A stretch of DNA of 64,000 nucleotides from Anaerolineae bacterium (lineage in GTDB: Bacteria > Chloroflexota > Anaerolineae > Aggregatilineales > Phototrophicaceae): contig JAHDWN010000002.1 in the NCBI GenBank assembly GCA_023382675.1, positions 133,806 to 197,805 on the forward strand. The letters run 5' to 3'. Made by a program: the position numbers and the translations under genes. Within the stretch, counting starts at the first letter, position 1, and the number at the start of each line of letters is the position of its first letter. The notes under the pieces are model-generated. The model did no database searches and had not been told where the DNA came from. It was given only the letters and a program-made list of their open reading frames with translations. Below are positions 19,291 to 28,663 of the stretch, one piece after another.

Positions 19291-20102
19291 ACCTATCACG
19301 CGCGCAAACCCCGGCGGAGGCCGCGCCGCTCGCGCCGGTCGCGCCGGTTCAGGGGCTGCCCAAGTTCTTCATCGACCTCAAGTACCTGTGGCTGGAGCAG
19401 ATGCTGGAAATCCGCACCATCTGGTACTGGTATCTCCTCTTCTCGCTCTTTCTGCCGCTGGCGATGGTCTTCGGCTTCGCGCGCATGGGCAGCGGCCTGA
19501 CCGACCGCGCCAGCCTGATCTACATCATCAGCGGCTCGGCGATCTTCTCGGTCGCCAACGACGGCCTGTACACCGTGGCCGTGCGCATCGGCTCGATGAA
19601 GAAGGAAGGGATGCTGCTCTACTACGCCTCCCTGCCGATCAGCAAGGTCGCCTTCGTCGTCGCCATCGTCCTCGCCCGGCTGGTCGTGACGCTGCCGGGG
19701 ATGCTCGCGCCGCTCGTCTTCGGCTCACTCGTCTATCACATCGACCTGGACTTCAGCCCCTGGATCGTGCTGCTGCTGCCGCTGATGGCGCTGGCGATGT
19801 GCTCGATTGGCATGGCGCTCGGCTCGTTCATCAACAGCCTGGAGCTGATCCAGATCGTCGTCAACATGCTGCTGTTCATGCTGGTAATGGCCGCGCCCGT
19901 CTTCATCCCCATGGAGGCGCTGCCCGCCCCGATGCAGATCCTCGGCTACCTGCTGCCGCCGACCTACGCCGCCGACGCGCTGCGCCACGCCCTCAATCAG
20001 ACCATCGGCACCGCCTTCTACACTGACATCGCCGTCCTGACCGGCATGATCATCCTCAGCTTCTTCGTGCTTAACCGCTGGCTGCGCTGGCAGATCAAGT
20101 GA
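19287..20102 (+). CDS. ABC-2 type exporter, permease subunit
   Basis: About 271 residues if read from the CTG at 19287, 233 if from the ATG at 19401. Six hydrophobic segments follow (for example WYWYLLFSLFLPLAMVFGFA, VTLPGMLAPLVFGSLVYHI, LIQIVVNMLLFMLVMAAPVFI), with the ABC-2 pattern VFIPMEALPAPMQILGYLLPPTYAADALR near the end. The CTG start is favoured by the AAGGAG site and the CTGA overlap with the ATPase gene. It pairs with the preceding ATPase as an exporter. No further gene follows in the operon. Confidence 0.88.
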   Translation: MNLSRAQTPAEAAPLAPVAPVQGLPKFFIDLKYLWLEQMLEIRTIWYWYLLFSLFLPLAMVFGFARMGSGLTDRASLIYIISGSAIFSVANDGLYTVAVRIGSMKKEGMLLYYASLPISKVAFVVAIVLARLVVTLPGMLAPLVFGSLVYHIDLDFSPWIVLLLPLMALAMCSIGMALGSFINSLELIQIVVNMLLFMLVMAAPVFIPMEALPAPMQILGYLLPPTYAADALRHALNQTIGTAFYTDIAVLTGMIILSFFVLNRWLRWQIK

Positions 20103-20504
20103 GAACGATACAGCGACCAGATGATGAGGTGAGTTCGCCGACGGGTCAACCTGCGCGGGGGCAGCTTCGCTGCCTTCAGTCGGCGTAAGCCGACCCCTAA
20201 GCACGGCTAGTCCAATCAAGCATACTGAAGATGCTCCTTTGCGCTGTTGGTAGGTGTGGCATTTCTTGCTAGCACCTTGAGTGTGCTTGATGTCGGTTAG
20301 CCGACCGATTGATCGGTCGGCGGCGCAAGCACTCTACGCCAGTTCCGCCCAAACCGCGCATCGTATCATCTTTGATCGTACGATCTATCCGTACTCGCTG
20401 TTCAGTCGGCAGGGGATGACGCAGGCATGAGCAGAACGCAGCGCCTGCGCGCCTGGGTCCTGCATCCGTGGTAGTATAAATACGGCAGGCACGAGGGCGA
20501 TCCG
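20103..20504. other. Intergenic region with hairpin repeats
   Basis: About 400 bases without a gene. It contains small hairpins, including GTCGGCGTAAGCCGAC near 20178-20193, the dispersed covarying repeat at 20271-20330, and the conserved leader of the second Uma2 copy from about 20448. Confidence 0.7.
20271..20330. repeat. Dispersed hairpin repeat, copy 1
   Basis: AGCACCTTGAGTGTGCTTGAT, then a TCGGTTAG segment, then a perfect stem CCGACCGA-TTGA-TCGGTCGG (20301-20320). A second copy at 61592-61650 keeps the same layout, and the stem differs by paired changes. Confidence 0.7.
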
Positions 20505-21077
20505 ATGGCAGTCAATGTAAAGCGCAAATGGACGGTGGATGAGTATCTGGCGTTCGAACGCGAAAGCGAGATTCGCCACGAATATTTGGACGGCGAGATC
20601 TTCGCCATGGCGGGCGCAGAGCCTGCGCACAACGACATCTTCAGTAATACACACAACAGCCTGATGAACCAGCTCAAAGGGCGTCCGTGCAAGGTGAACG
20701 GGCCTGACATGCGCGTCAAGACGGCCTCCGGCTTGTACACCTATCCCGATATTTCCGTCGTCTGCGGTGAGCGACAGTTCAACGATGACAGGCCGCGCAC
20801 GCTGCTCAACCCCATGGTGATCGTCGAAGTGTTGTCGCCCTCGACCGAGTCCTATGACCGCGGAGACAAGTTCCACCACTACCGCTCGATCCCGACATTT
20901 CAGGAATACGTCTTGATTTCGAGCACGCGCCAGCAGATCGAGCACTGGGCAAGGCAGGCGGACGATAGCTGGCGCATCGCCGTGCTGGACTCAGCAGACG
21001 ATGCAATTGAACTCACGTCCATCGGCTGCAAACTGACGCTGGCGGATGTCTACGTCGACGTGGTGTTCGAGGAGTGA
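20505..21077 (+). CDS. Uma2 family putative endonuclease (copy 2)
   Basis: A 190-residue paralogue of the gene at 11396-11968, nearly identical along most of its length and also in about 50 bases of leader (from TCCTGCATCC through TATAAATACGGCAGGCACGAGGGCG). The main differences are around residues 42-57 (HNDIFSNTHNSLMNQLKG against HVDIRTNTQTSLVLQLRG) and 64-66. Conserved Uma2 features are present as in copy 1. The close match implies recent duplication or gene conversion. No mutS sequence flanks this copy. Its function is unsettled, as for the family. Confidence 0.85.
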   Translation: MAVNVKRKWTVDEYLAFERESEIRHEYLDGEIFAMAGAEPAHNDIFSNTHNSLMNQLKGRPCKVNGPDMRVKTASGLYTYPDISVVCGERQFNDDRPRTLLNPMVIVEVLSPSTESYDRGDKFHHYRSIPTFQEYVLISSTRQQIEHWARQADDSWRIAVLDSADDAIELTSIGCKLTLADVYVDVVFEE

Positions 21078-21178
21078 GGAAGGCATTGTCACAAGTACTG
21101 AACACTACCCATCATTCAGTGCTCTATTGGGCTGACGTAAGATATTTTTATTCTTGAGGCACGGTCGAGGTAGATGAG

Positions 21179-22642
21179 TCAGATGAACCCTCTCCAGATC
21201 GATCTTCGCCGATTTCGAAGCTCTCTATAAATTTCGCCAGAAGAAGAGTGCAATGTAAGTTGGGCTTCTCGGTGTTTTACTTCGCTTTCTTGATGATTTC
21301 GTTTTCCGTGTGCCAGAGCTTCATAAGTCAGAAGATGTCCAAAGTGCTGCTCCAAAAGGCTATACAAGGGAAATGGTTCTTCGAAACTTCTCACAAGTCC
21401 CATGACCCAGTTGTATTCTGCTTTTGTCGTTTCCCACGCATATGTTGCACTTTCCCAGGCTGGCTGACTTTCACTCGCCTTTTGATAGTAATCGTATGCC
21501 ATTGCGTCTACACGTCGAAGCCAATCTGTAATTTGCTCATACGGGGCTGCTTCAAACTCTCTACGCCCTGTCCGTAGAGCGCTTATCGATGTGAAAACCA
21601 AGCTTATTATAGCAACGATCCAGCCTCCATATGTTTCGATTACATATTTGTCCAACCCTCCTTCGAGTACTCGATAAGCAATAGCCAAAAGCAAAACCAC
21701 AACCGCCGCCCACACAATAGTGCGGGAGAACCAACGCCAAACAAATCGCCAGTCCACAGCCTTTTGCCTCTCCATCTCTCGCACGAGATTCATTATTGTT
21801 TCACTCTTCATAGCGCCCGATCGCATGAGTTGCGGAATAGACTCGTGCCTGAATCTGTTTAGCTTTCTAGAGTCCAGATTACACAAAACCAATATTCTCT
21901 GCTTTGCATATTGAGCAAGAGCTTTGTCTGTCTTTAGCAAGTGGTCGAGGTAAATGAAGAAATTCTCATATGCCATTAGAAGCCCAACGGCATAGAGAAA
22001 TGGGATGTATGTGATAGTTAGCAAAGGTGGAAGAACAAGCGCGTGGAGATTGTCTGAAGAAGCAAAAGCTTGGAAATCCATAAATATGTTATTGAGAGTG
22101 AAAACTATGATTGCAAGCCCGAATGCTCCAAGAATGAGATCAATCACCTTCTTTGCTACCCTGTATTCGTCTTTTGTGTCAGCGGCAACTCCCATTCCGA
22201 CGACAATGAATAGCAGTGGAACAAGGACCAATTCAACTCCAAGGCTGAAGCTATATAAATTGAAAATGAATTCGAATGCCAAAATAAGCTTCAAATTGTC
22301 GCGCAGGATCTTTTTGAAATAATCATGATTGTGAGAGGTCTTACCCACATTTATCAGAAGTACAACTGCCGTGGCGATGAGCCAGAAGGCTGTATCTTTT
22401 GTTAGGTTGGATGTCCAAATCCCTATTTTGTCAAAGACAACAATCAGCAGGCATACGTAGAACGCCATCGCTATGAAAATAGAAATCACTCTTCTATGAA
22501 ATAGAGCTTTTATTACATCGAATGCAGACTCCCTGGTATCTCTCCGGATAAATACCCAAAGAAAAAAGAGCAGAATCCACAAAATAGTTGCCTTTTCCCG
22601 ATTGTTCAACAAGTCGAGAAAATTCATACTGCTATTCGCCAT
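21179..22642 (-). CDS. AT-rich multi-spanning membrane protein, unknown function
   Basis: A 487-residue protein beginning with NNREKATILWILLFFLWVFI. About eight hydrophobic segments occupy residues 15-250 and 315-365; a conserved-looking soluble stretch follows, with ITDWLRRVDAMAYDYYQKA, and the C-terminus is charged. I know no named domain. The codons and composition are far more AT-rich than in nearby genes, which points to recent acquisition. The gene stands alone between the Uma2 copy and a 1-kb gene-free stretch. Confidence 0.8.
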   Translation of the reverse strand: MANSSMNFLDLLNNREKATILWILLFFLWVFIRRDTRESAFDVIKALFHRRVISIFIAMAFYVCLLIVVFDKIGIWTSNLTKDTAFWLIATAVVLLINVGKTSHNHDYFKKILRDNLKLILAFEFIFNLYSFSLGVELVLVPLLFIVVGMGVAADTKDEYRVAKKVIDLILGAFGLAIIVFTLNNIFMDFQAFASSDNLHALVLPPLLTITYIPFLYAVGLLMAYENFFIYLDHLLKTDKALAQYAKQRILVLCNLDSRKLNRFRHESIPQLMRSGAMKSETIMNLVREMERQKAVDWRFVWRWFSRTIVWAAVVVLLLAIAYRVLEGGLDKYVIETYGGWIVAIISLVFTSISALRTGRREFEAAPYEQITDWLRRVDAMAYDYYQKASESQPAWESATYAWETTKAEYNWVMGLVRSFEEPFPLYSLLEQHFGHLLTYEALAHGKRNHQESEVKHREAQLTLHSSSGEIYRELRNRRRSIWRGFI

Positions 22643-23666
22643 TTCCGCAAAGGTAACTACTTGTTATTAGCATACTAAATTCAAGTTGATAATCATCCCC
22701 CACTTTAGAGGGCTATGTTCTCCTTTCACTATTTAGAGGCCAAGAGAATACAGGGTTTTCCTTTATCTGGAAGACACAGCTTCTCTTATCAGACGTCGCA
22801 GTATCCTCAAACCGCTGTACCCTCCCAAGGCAGATCCGGTACTATTTGGGTGTCTAGGTTTCTCCCTCCCACCTCGACTTGACGATCTCCATATAATGAT
22901 AATTGAACAGAACGCGCGTTCGCATTGCCTAACGCCTCGTCGCTTGATCGCACCGCGAACCGTGTACCTAGAACCCACAACAAAGAAAGGAACCCACGAG
23001 CCACGCGCAGTCCGACGCAAGAAGGCGCAAGAACCGGGACACACGAACGGGCTAAGCGAACCCCGCGGACCCAGGATAAAGTGTCACCTGCCACCGCAGG
23101 TCATCACAGCCGTAGACAGAGGTGGAGCAGTCTGCATACGCCCAGACTGCCGTCGTCGCAGCCAGGCCTGAAAAACCTGTACCGGGCGCTGTTGTACGGC
23201 CATCGTTAATCAGGACTGTGTTCTCAAGCCGCCACCGCACCGGCGGCAGCGTCAGGCGGAGCGTTAGGCCGCGTGCTCGAAAACCATCTCAAACCGCATC
23301 GACCCGACCGTTAGCAGAAGCTTCCGTCCGTTTGTGCCCGTGCAGTACAGGCGCGGCGGCAGCCGATGCGCGCAGCCTCGGTCACTGCAAAACAACTGCA
23401 TACAACTCCCAGGGCGCTCACGCACCGTCATCACAACTATGCGCCCAAGATCTGGAGGCTAGCCACCATCCCCACATCCCTCGTAGGGACGCGCGACGGC
23501 ACGTCCGTCCCGCCGAGCACAACTTCCCGGCCCGCCTTCCACCGCCAGCCAAGGACGCGAGGTCCCCACCTGGAACCCGCAGAACCAACCGTTCTGCATC
23601 ACAGATCTTGAACCGCCCTCGGAGTCCCGCGCTTTGCAACCGCAAGAGCCGATAGCCGACCGCCCC
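22643..23666. other. 1-kb region without a recognisable gene
   Basis: Open frames on both strands are short, overlap one another and have Arg/Pro/Ser-rich translations typical of chance frames. The left 150 bases are AT-rich and could carry the promoter of the membrane-protein gene. Near 23485-23512 lies an imperfect GGGACG-CGTCCC palindrome of the type scattered in such genomes. A minus-strand stretch near 23052-23230 (VWAYADC, RWQVTLYPGSAGFA) could be a decayed coding remnant, but I cannot assign it. Confidence 0.45.
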
Positions 23667-26600
23667 CTACCGCAGCGCCAGCGTCCAGCTTGACAGATAG
23701 ACGACCACACCGCCGTCCTTGACGAACAGCGTCGGGATGACCCCCTCCGGCGCGGCCAGCGTCAGCGGCAGACCGACCGGCTCGCCATTGACGAACGTCG
23801 TCACCGCACCCGTCTCCGGGTTGTGATCGAGCCGCAGGCGCACGCGCACGTCGCCGAGCGAGCGCTGGCTGATGACGGCGTTGATGTCGCCGACGCGCTG
23901 GCCGATGTTGACCACGCCGGGGTTGACCAGATTGATCTGGACGCCCGCCGTCTCGATTGGGTCGGCGGCGTTCTGGTACATCAGCCCGAAGTAAACCTCG
24001 TCATCCAGCAGCAGCGCCGGGTTGTAGCTCTCCAGCCGCAGGTCAGCCTCGACGCTGATGATGCGCGTCGCCGCGCTGTTGCCGTAGCGCGTTTCCAGCA
24101 GCTCAGGCACGAGCGCGATCAGGATCGGATCGACGCCCGTCGCGCTGCCCGCGCCCAGCCGCCAGACCGCGCCCTCTTGCAGCGCCCCGAACTGCTCGAC
24201 CGTCCAACCCGCGGCCTCCAGATCGCCGACCACCGCCAGCAGGTTCTGCACGCCCTGCACACCCTGCGGCGGCAGCGGCGTTACGGTTGGCGTCGGTGTC
24301 GCGCTGGGGGTGAAGGTCAGCGTGGCTGTCGGCGTGTCGGTCGGCAGCCCGGTCGCCGTCGGGGTGATCGGTGTCGCGGTCGGCGTCGCGCTCGGCGGAT
24401 CGGTCGGGCGCGCGGGCAGCGTGTTGACGAGCGCGACGGGTGTCGGTGGCTGCGGCGTGCGCGTCACGGTCGGCTCGGTCGTCGGCGCTGCCGCTGTCGG
24501 CGAGTTCGCAATCTGAGCACCGGGATCGACGGTTGGCGTGGCGTTCCCCGTCTCCGCCGGGCGGTTCAAGAGCAGATACGCGCCCACGGCGATAATCGCC
24601 AGCAGCGGCAGCAGGATCAGCAGCCACCGTGAGCGGCCCCGGCGCGGCGGTTCGTCCTCGTCAGCAGCGGCAGCCATCCCTCGGCTGAAGACCGGCACCT
24701 CTTCGGCCACGTCTTCGCCCTCTGCCAATCGCGGCGTCGGCTCGTCGGTCGGCGGCGCGGGAAATTCCGGCGCGTCGTCCGTCAGCGTGTACCAGTGGCG
24801 GTAGAGCGAATACGCCGGGTGACGGTCGATAAAAAGCGCACGGAACAGCTCGTTGAAGCGGCTCAGCTTGGCGCTCCGGCGCGTCGTCGGGTCGGTGTAG
24901 GCCGAGAGGAAGTTCTCATAGGTATCGCGCCACTGGCGGATGGTCATGGCATAGCTGGCACCGAGCAAACGCATCGTCGTGTCAGTCATGGCGCGGTGGG
25001 TGCTGCGGATGAAGCTGTCCGGCTCATCCGGGCGCTGCTCAATGACGGCCTGCATCTTGCGCATGTGATTGTGCAGTTCCGCCGCGTTATTCAGCAGGTC
25101 GAGCAGCCAGGCGCGATAATGCGTCAGCGTGATCTGCGCGCTGGCTTCGACCTCGTCAATCGCTTTGACGGCGTTCTCCAGCTTGATGCCCGCCGCGCGG
25201 AATTCGCCATCGGCCCAATCGCGGGTAGCGGCGGTCAACTCGCGCAGGCTGAGGATCGCCGGGGAGAGCACCTTCGCCTGTGGATTCTCCTCCAGGCGCT
25301 TGCGCACCTCGTCCAACTCGGCCAGCTTGCCGGGGTGATCGACCTCGTTGAGCAGCACTTCCGCATACTTCAGATCGCGCCGCCGTTCGATCAGTTCGCT
25401 GACCGCCCTGGTCACGGGGTGGCGCGGCCCGGCATCGCCGAGCGTCCGCTGTCCCGCCTCGCGCCAGAACTCGGCATCCTCGAGCTGATCTTCCGCGGCA
25501 TCCTGCGCCGCTTGCAGCAAGAAGTGCATGAAGAGCACGCGCACAGCGGCGGAACTGCTGCGCCCAAACTGCTCGACCAGCCCTTTGCCCATCGCGCGCA
25601 GGTAGGTTTCCTGGCTCGGCATCTGGCGGTTGAACTGCAGGCGCGCCTGGCGCTGCTCAGGTGTGAACAAGCCTTCGACCGTTTGCAACGCGCCTTTCGT
25701 GCGCTCGACGCTGCCGATGCCGCCGCGCTCAAGCCAGCCGCGTGTCAGTTCGGCCAGTTCACGCAGCCGCCGGGCTGCCGTTTGCTCCGCCTCACTGCGG
25801 GCGGCTTCGAATGCCTGAATACCCAGGCGCTCGGCATCCTGCACACGGCCTTTGTCGAAGTTCTCCCAGCCGTCGGCCAGCGCACGGCCCAGCGCGCCGT
25901 AGAGCGCAAAACGTTCGACGTAAGGCGCGTTGGCGACGGTCGTCCGCAGATGATTGAGCCACCCGGCCAGCGTCGGGCTGACCGTGCCGATGGCCTCGGT
26001 CGCGTTGACCAGTGCCGTTACCGCGCCGATGCGGCTGCCCATGGTCGTCGCCTCGGCGTACGCGGCCCACTCCTCGGCGGCGCGCTTCAGCCCGGCGATC
26101 ATGCCGGTCAGCATCTCATCGAACAGCCGATCCGCGAACGGCTGCAAGTCGCGCGCGGAGGCATTCAGCCACATAGCCAGGTCGCTGCCATCCGCCGCCG
26201 GGACGTAGGTCTGGTAGCTTTGCAGGAGTTCGTAGAGGCCGTCGAGCAGTCTCTGGATCGAGTCCCAGGCGGCGCTGCCGGGGTCGATAGCCCGGCTGCT
26301 TTCCAGCGCCGCGCGTGCGTCACGCGGGCTGCTGGCGGCGTGCTTGCCGATCACGTGCATGTTATCGGCCAGTGCCATCGTCGCCTGGGTCGCGCGCTCC
26401 AGCGCATCGAGCGGCGTGCGCCGCAGCGCCGCGCTGTCGTGGCCGAGCGTGCTGTCGATCAACGTGCCAAGCGTCGCCAATTGATCGACGGTCGCCCGGT
26501 AAGCATCGCGCAGGTCGATCAGGCTGGCATTGGCTGCCTGCGCCTTGCCGCGCCTGCGCCGTCCGCCGCTGGATACCGACGCCAGCGACTCGCTGATGTC

Positions 26601-27983
26601 GTCCAGCATCCTGCGCACCTGCGTCACCGGCACGTTATCCGCCGCCAGTTCATCCAGCGCCACACCCAGACGATAGAGATTCGGGCGCAGCACCGTGACT
26701 TCTGGGTAGTGCGCTGCGACGCGCTCCGCCAGCAGCAGCCCCAGCGACGTGACCCGCTCGTCGCTCGAATCCTGGGTCAACAGGGCGTAGGTTGCCGCGC
26801 CGGGGTCAGCGTCGAAGATCAGCGCGATGGCATCCATTACCGCCAGCGGGATCGGGTGCAGGTTAGCGCGCTCCAGCATCCGCGCCCAATCGCGCAGCAG
26901 CTTAACCAGCACCGCCGTGTCGCCGCGCGTCTTGCCACGCAGTTCATCGAGCAGGTTCGCCGCCCGCGCCCAATTGCCGCTGTCCAGGTAGATGTGCGCC
27001 GCATCCAGGTCTGCCGCCACTTCGAGATCGCTCAGCCGGTCTTCAATCATGCCGAAGGCGCGCCGGGCTTCCGGGTAGCCTGGGTCCATCAGCAAGACGG
27101 GTTCGAGCGTTTGCAGCATCCCGTGCAGTTCTTCTTTGCTGCGATTCTGCTTAAGGCGTTCTAGCAGCCGTGTGACCGCCGAGTTGCGCTCGCGTTCGAG
27201 CGGCGTGCGGTATTCGGTCAGATCGTGGCGCAGGTCGTCAATCGTCCGGTAGCGCAAACGCACATTCGGGTGCGCCGCGCGGCTGACGATGATTTGCAGT
27301 CGCTGGGGGATGCGCCCGTCGTCCACGCCGAAATCGAGGCGGAAATCCTCACCGGCATCGCGGGGCACTTCCATACGCGCCCCGCCGGTCAGGATGAAGT
27401 AGAGCAGTTCGCCCACCTGGTAGACATCGCTCTGGCGGCTGACTCCCTGCGGCGTCACCTCGTCGCCCTCAAGTAAGACGGCATTGCCCCAGTCGATCAC
27501 CTTGAGGCGATAGCGCTCGCGATCCCAGTACAGATGCTTGGCATCAACGTCGTTGTAGACGATGTCCCGCCCGTGAGCGATGGTCAGCAAATCGAGCAGC
27601 ACGTCAACGATGACGAGCATTTCGAGTTCGGGCATCCGCTCGCCGCGCGCCGCCAGCTCACGCACCATGTCGGCAATCACCGCGCCCTGCGCGCGTTCGA
27701 CGACGATGTACTGGTGGACGATACCGCTGACGTAGAACTGCCCGCTGCCGAGCAATTCCGTCAGCGCGGGATGCCCCGCCAGCCGTGAAAGCGCTTTGCG
27801 TTCGTTGAGAATGCTGACTTCCTGACCGCTGCGGATCGGCGGCGCGTCGTGCGGCGCAGGTCGCTTGATGACGACAGGGCGGTCGTTCTCCTGCGTATCA
27901 ACGGCACGCAAAGTCTCGCCGCTGCGCCCACGCGGGTAGATGTAGTCGTAACGATAGCGATTATCAAACAGGCTGTCCGCCAT
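23667..27983 (-). CDS. Membrane-anchored atypical protein kinase-like protein
   Basis: A 1438-residue protein. Residues 10-270 resemble a Ser/Thr kinase: Lys40 in VVIK, Glu55, a catalytic loop reading YNDVDAKHLY (Asp145 kept, but the usual Lys and Asn replaced by Asp and His), DWG (164-166) instead of DFG, and SDVYQVGELLYFILTG. A helix-rich region follows (about 280-1050), then a membrane segment near 1118-1140 (WLLILLPLLAIIAVGAYLL), a Thr/Pro-rich linker and an exported beta domain from about 1250. The layout suggests an outside sensor linked to an inner kinase-like domain, possibly a pseudokinase. The exported part resembles the partial protein at 62887-64000. Confidence 0.8.
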   Translation of the reverse strand: MADSLFDNRYRYDYIYPRGRSGETLRAVDTQENDRPVVIKRPAPHDAPPIRSGQEVSILNERKALSRLAGHPALTELLGSGQFYVSGIVHQYIVVERAQGAVIADMVRELAARGERMPELEMLVIVDVLLDLLTIAHGRDIVYNDVDAKHLYWDRERYRLKVIDWGNAVLLEGDEVTPQGVSRQSDVYQVGELLYFILTGGARMEVPRDAGEDFRLDFGVDDGRIPQRLQIIVSRAAHPNVRLRYRTIDDLRHDLTEYRTPLERERNSAVTRLLERLKQNRSKEELHGMLQTLEPVLLMDPGYPEARRAFGMIEDRLSDLEVAADLDAAHIYLDSGNWARAANLLDELRGKTRGDTAVLVKLLRDWARMLERANLHPIPLAVMDAIALIFDADPGAATYALLTQDSSDERVTSLGLLLAERVAAHYPEVTVLRPNLYRLGVALDELAADNVPVTQVRRMLDDISESLASVSSGGRRRRGKAQAANASLIDLRDAYRATVDQLATLGTLIDSTLGHDSAALRRTPLDALERATQATMALADNMHVIGKHAASSPRDARAALESSRAIDPGSAAWDSIQRLLDGLYELLQSYQTYVPAADGSDLAMWLNASARDLQPFADRLFDEMLTGMIAGLKRAAEEWAAYAEATTMGSRIGAVTALVNATEAIGTVSPTLAGWLNHLRTTVANAPYVERFALYGALGRALADGWENFDKGRVQDAERLGIQAFEAARSEAEQTAARRLRELAELTRGWLERGGIGSVERTKGALQTVEGLFTPEQRQARLQFNRQMPSQETYLRAMGKGLVEQFGRSSSAAVRVLFMHFLLQAAQDAAEDQLEDAEFWREAGQRTLGDAGPRHPVTRAVSELIERRRDLKYAEVLLNEVDHPGKLAELDEVRKRLEENPQAKVLSPAILSLRELTAATRDWADGEFRAAGIKLENAVKAIDEVEASAQITLTHYRAWLLDLLNNAAELHNHMRKMQAVIEQRPDEPDSFIRSTHRAMTDTTMRLLGASYAMTIRQWRDTYENFLSAYTDPTTRRSAKLSRFNELFRALFIDRHPAYSLYRHWYTLTDDAPEFPAPPTDEPTPRLAEGEDVAEEVPVFSRGMAAAADEDEPPRRGRSRWLLILLPLLAIIAVGAYLLLNRPAETGNATPTVDPGAQIANSPTAAAPTTEPTVTRTPQPPTPVALVNTLPARPTDPPSATPTATPITPTATGLPTDTPTATLTFTPSATPTPTVTPLPPQGVQGVQNLLAVVGDLEAAGWTVEQFGALQEGAVWRLGAGSATGVDPILIALVPELLETRYGNSAATRIISVEADLRLESYNPALLLDDEVYFGLMYQNAADPIETAGVQINLVNPGVVNIGQRVGDINAVISQRSLGDVRVRLRLDHNPETGAVTTFVNGEPVGLPLTLAAPEGVIPTLFVKDGGVVVYLSSWTLALR

Positions 27984-28333
27984 GCACCTATCCTACTTTG
28001 AGCCACCTCGAAATAATAAACGTCACATTTTTATGGCAGATAAATCGGTTTTCGCATTCACAGCCACATTATCTTATTGGCCTCTACGATTGTAGTCTTC
28101 AGCGATAGGCGTGCGCAAGCGCACGCTGCCGACCTGCTTCTTCTTTACGATTTATTTCTGTTGGTTAGACAAATGTTAGACGCAGCCATAAATAGATTTT
28201 TCATGAATTGACAGCCGGACCATAAATTTGAGAAGCATGAATTTTGCGTGAATTATCGCCAGAAAATCGAGATACTGATAAAATAGAAATAAGCGCATAA
28301 TGCTACGCTGTTGCCAATTCGCAGGGTACTCTC
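27984..28333. other. AT-rich divergent intergenic region
   Basis: About 350 bases between the kinase-like gene (leftward) and a small gene (rightward); it probably carries both promoters. A perfect inverted repeat GCGTGCGC-AA-GCGCACGC lies at 28109-28126. No open frame is supported. Confidence 0.6.
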
Positions 28334-28576
28334 ATGATGAACGTCATCAACGCCGAACAAGCCATGTTTGACTATGCAGAAGCTTACGAGCGTCTGTACA
28401 ACCGGCCGCCCCGCGATCTTCACGCCCTGGATCACGAATGGGTGATTGTCAATGGCGCTCGAATGCGTGCGAATGAGCTTGAGTACCTGACGCGCCAGCT
28501 TCAACTCGAATACAGCCAGGGAGTGGCTCACAGACGCAGCATCGTCAATCGCCTGCTGAAATGGTTCAAGCAGTAG
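28334..28576 (+). CDS. Small conserved-looking hypothetical protein
   Basis: 80 residues, probably soluble and helical: AEAYERLYNRPPRDLHAL, WVIVNGARMRANELEYLTRQLQLEY, then a basic end IVNRLLKWFKQ. The composition is that of a real protein, and it follows an AT-rich promoter-like stretch. I recognise no domain. The two ATG codons at 28334 and 28337 are equally possible starts. It lies 87 bases before the phosphatase gene in the same direction. Confidence 0.55.
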   Translation: MMNVINAEQAMFDYAEAYERLYNRPPRDLHALDHEWVIVNGARMRANELEYLTRQLQLEYSQGVAHRRSIVNRLLKWFKQ

Positions 28577-28663
28577 CCATGGTCTCAATGGTTCCGCAAC
28601 GCAACCGAATATTTGCCTGTTCTTTACCAAAACTAAAAGAGGGGTCCGTAGAGGTACACTCCC

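Noticed and set aside
24795..27164. 789-codon open frame on the plus strand opposite the kinase-like gene
   Set aside because: Shadow frame; the minus-strand protein has clear domains, the plus-strand one none.
28109..28126. Perfect hairpin as a terminator
   Set aside because: It lies between divergent genes, so no transcript would end there; more likely an operator or chance.
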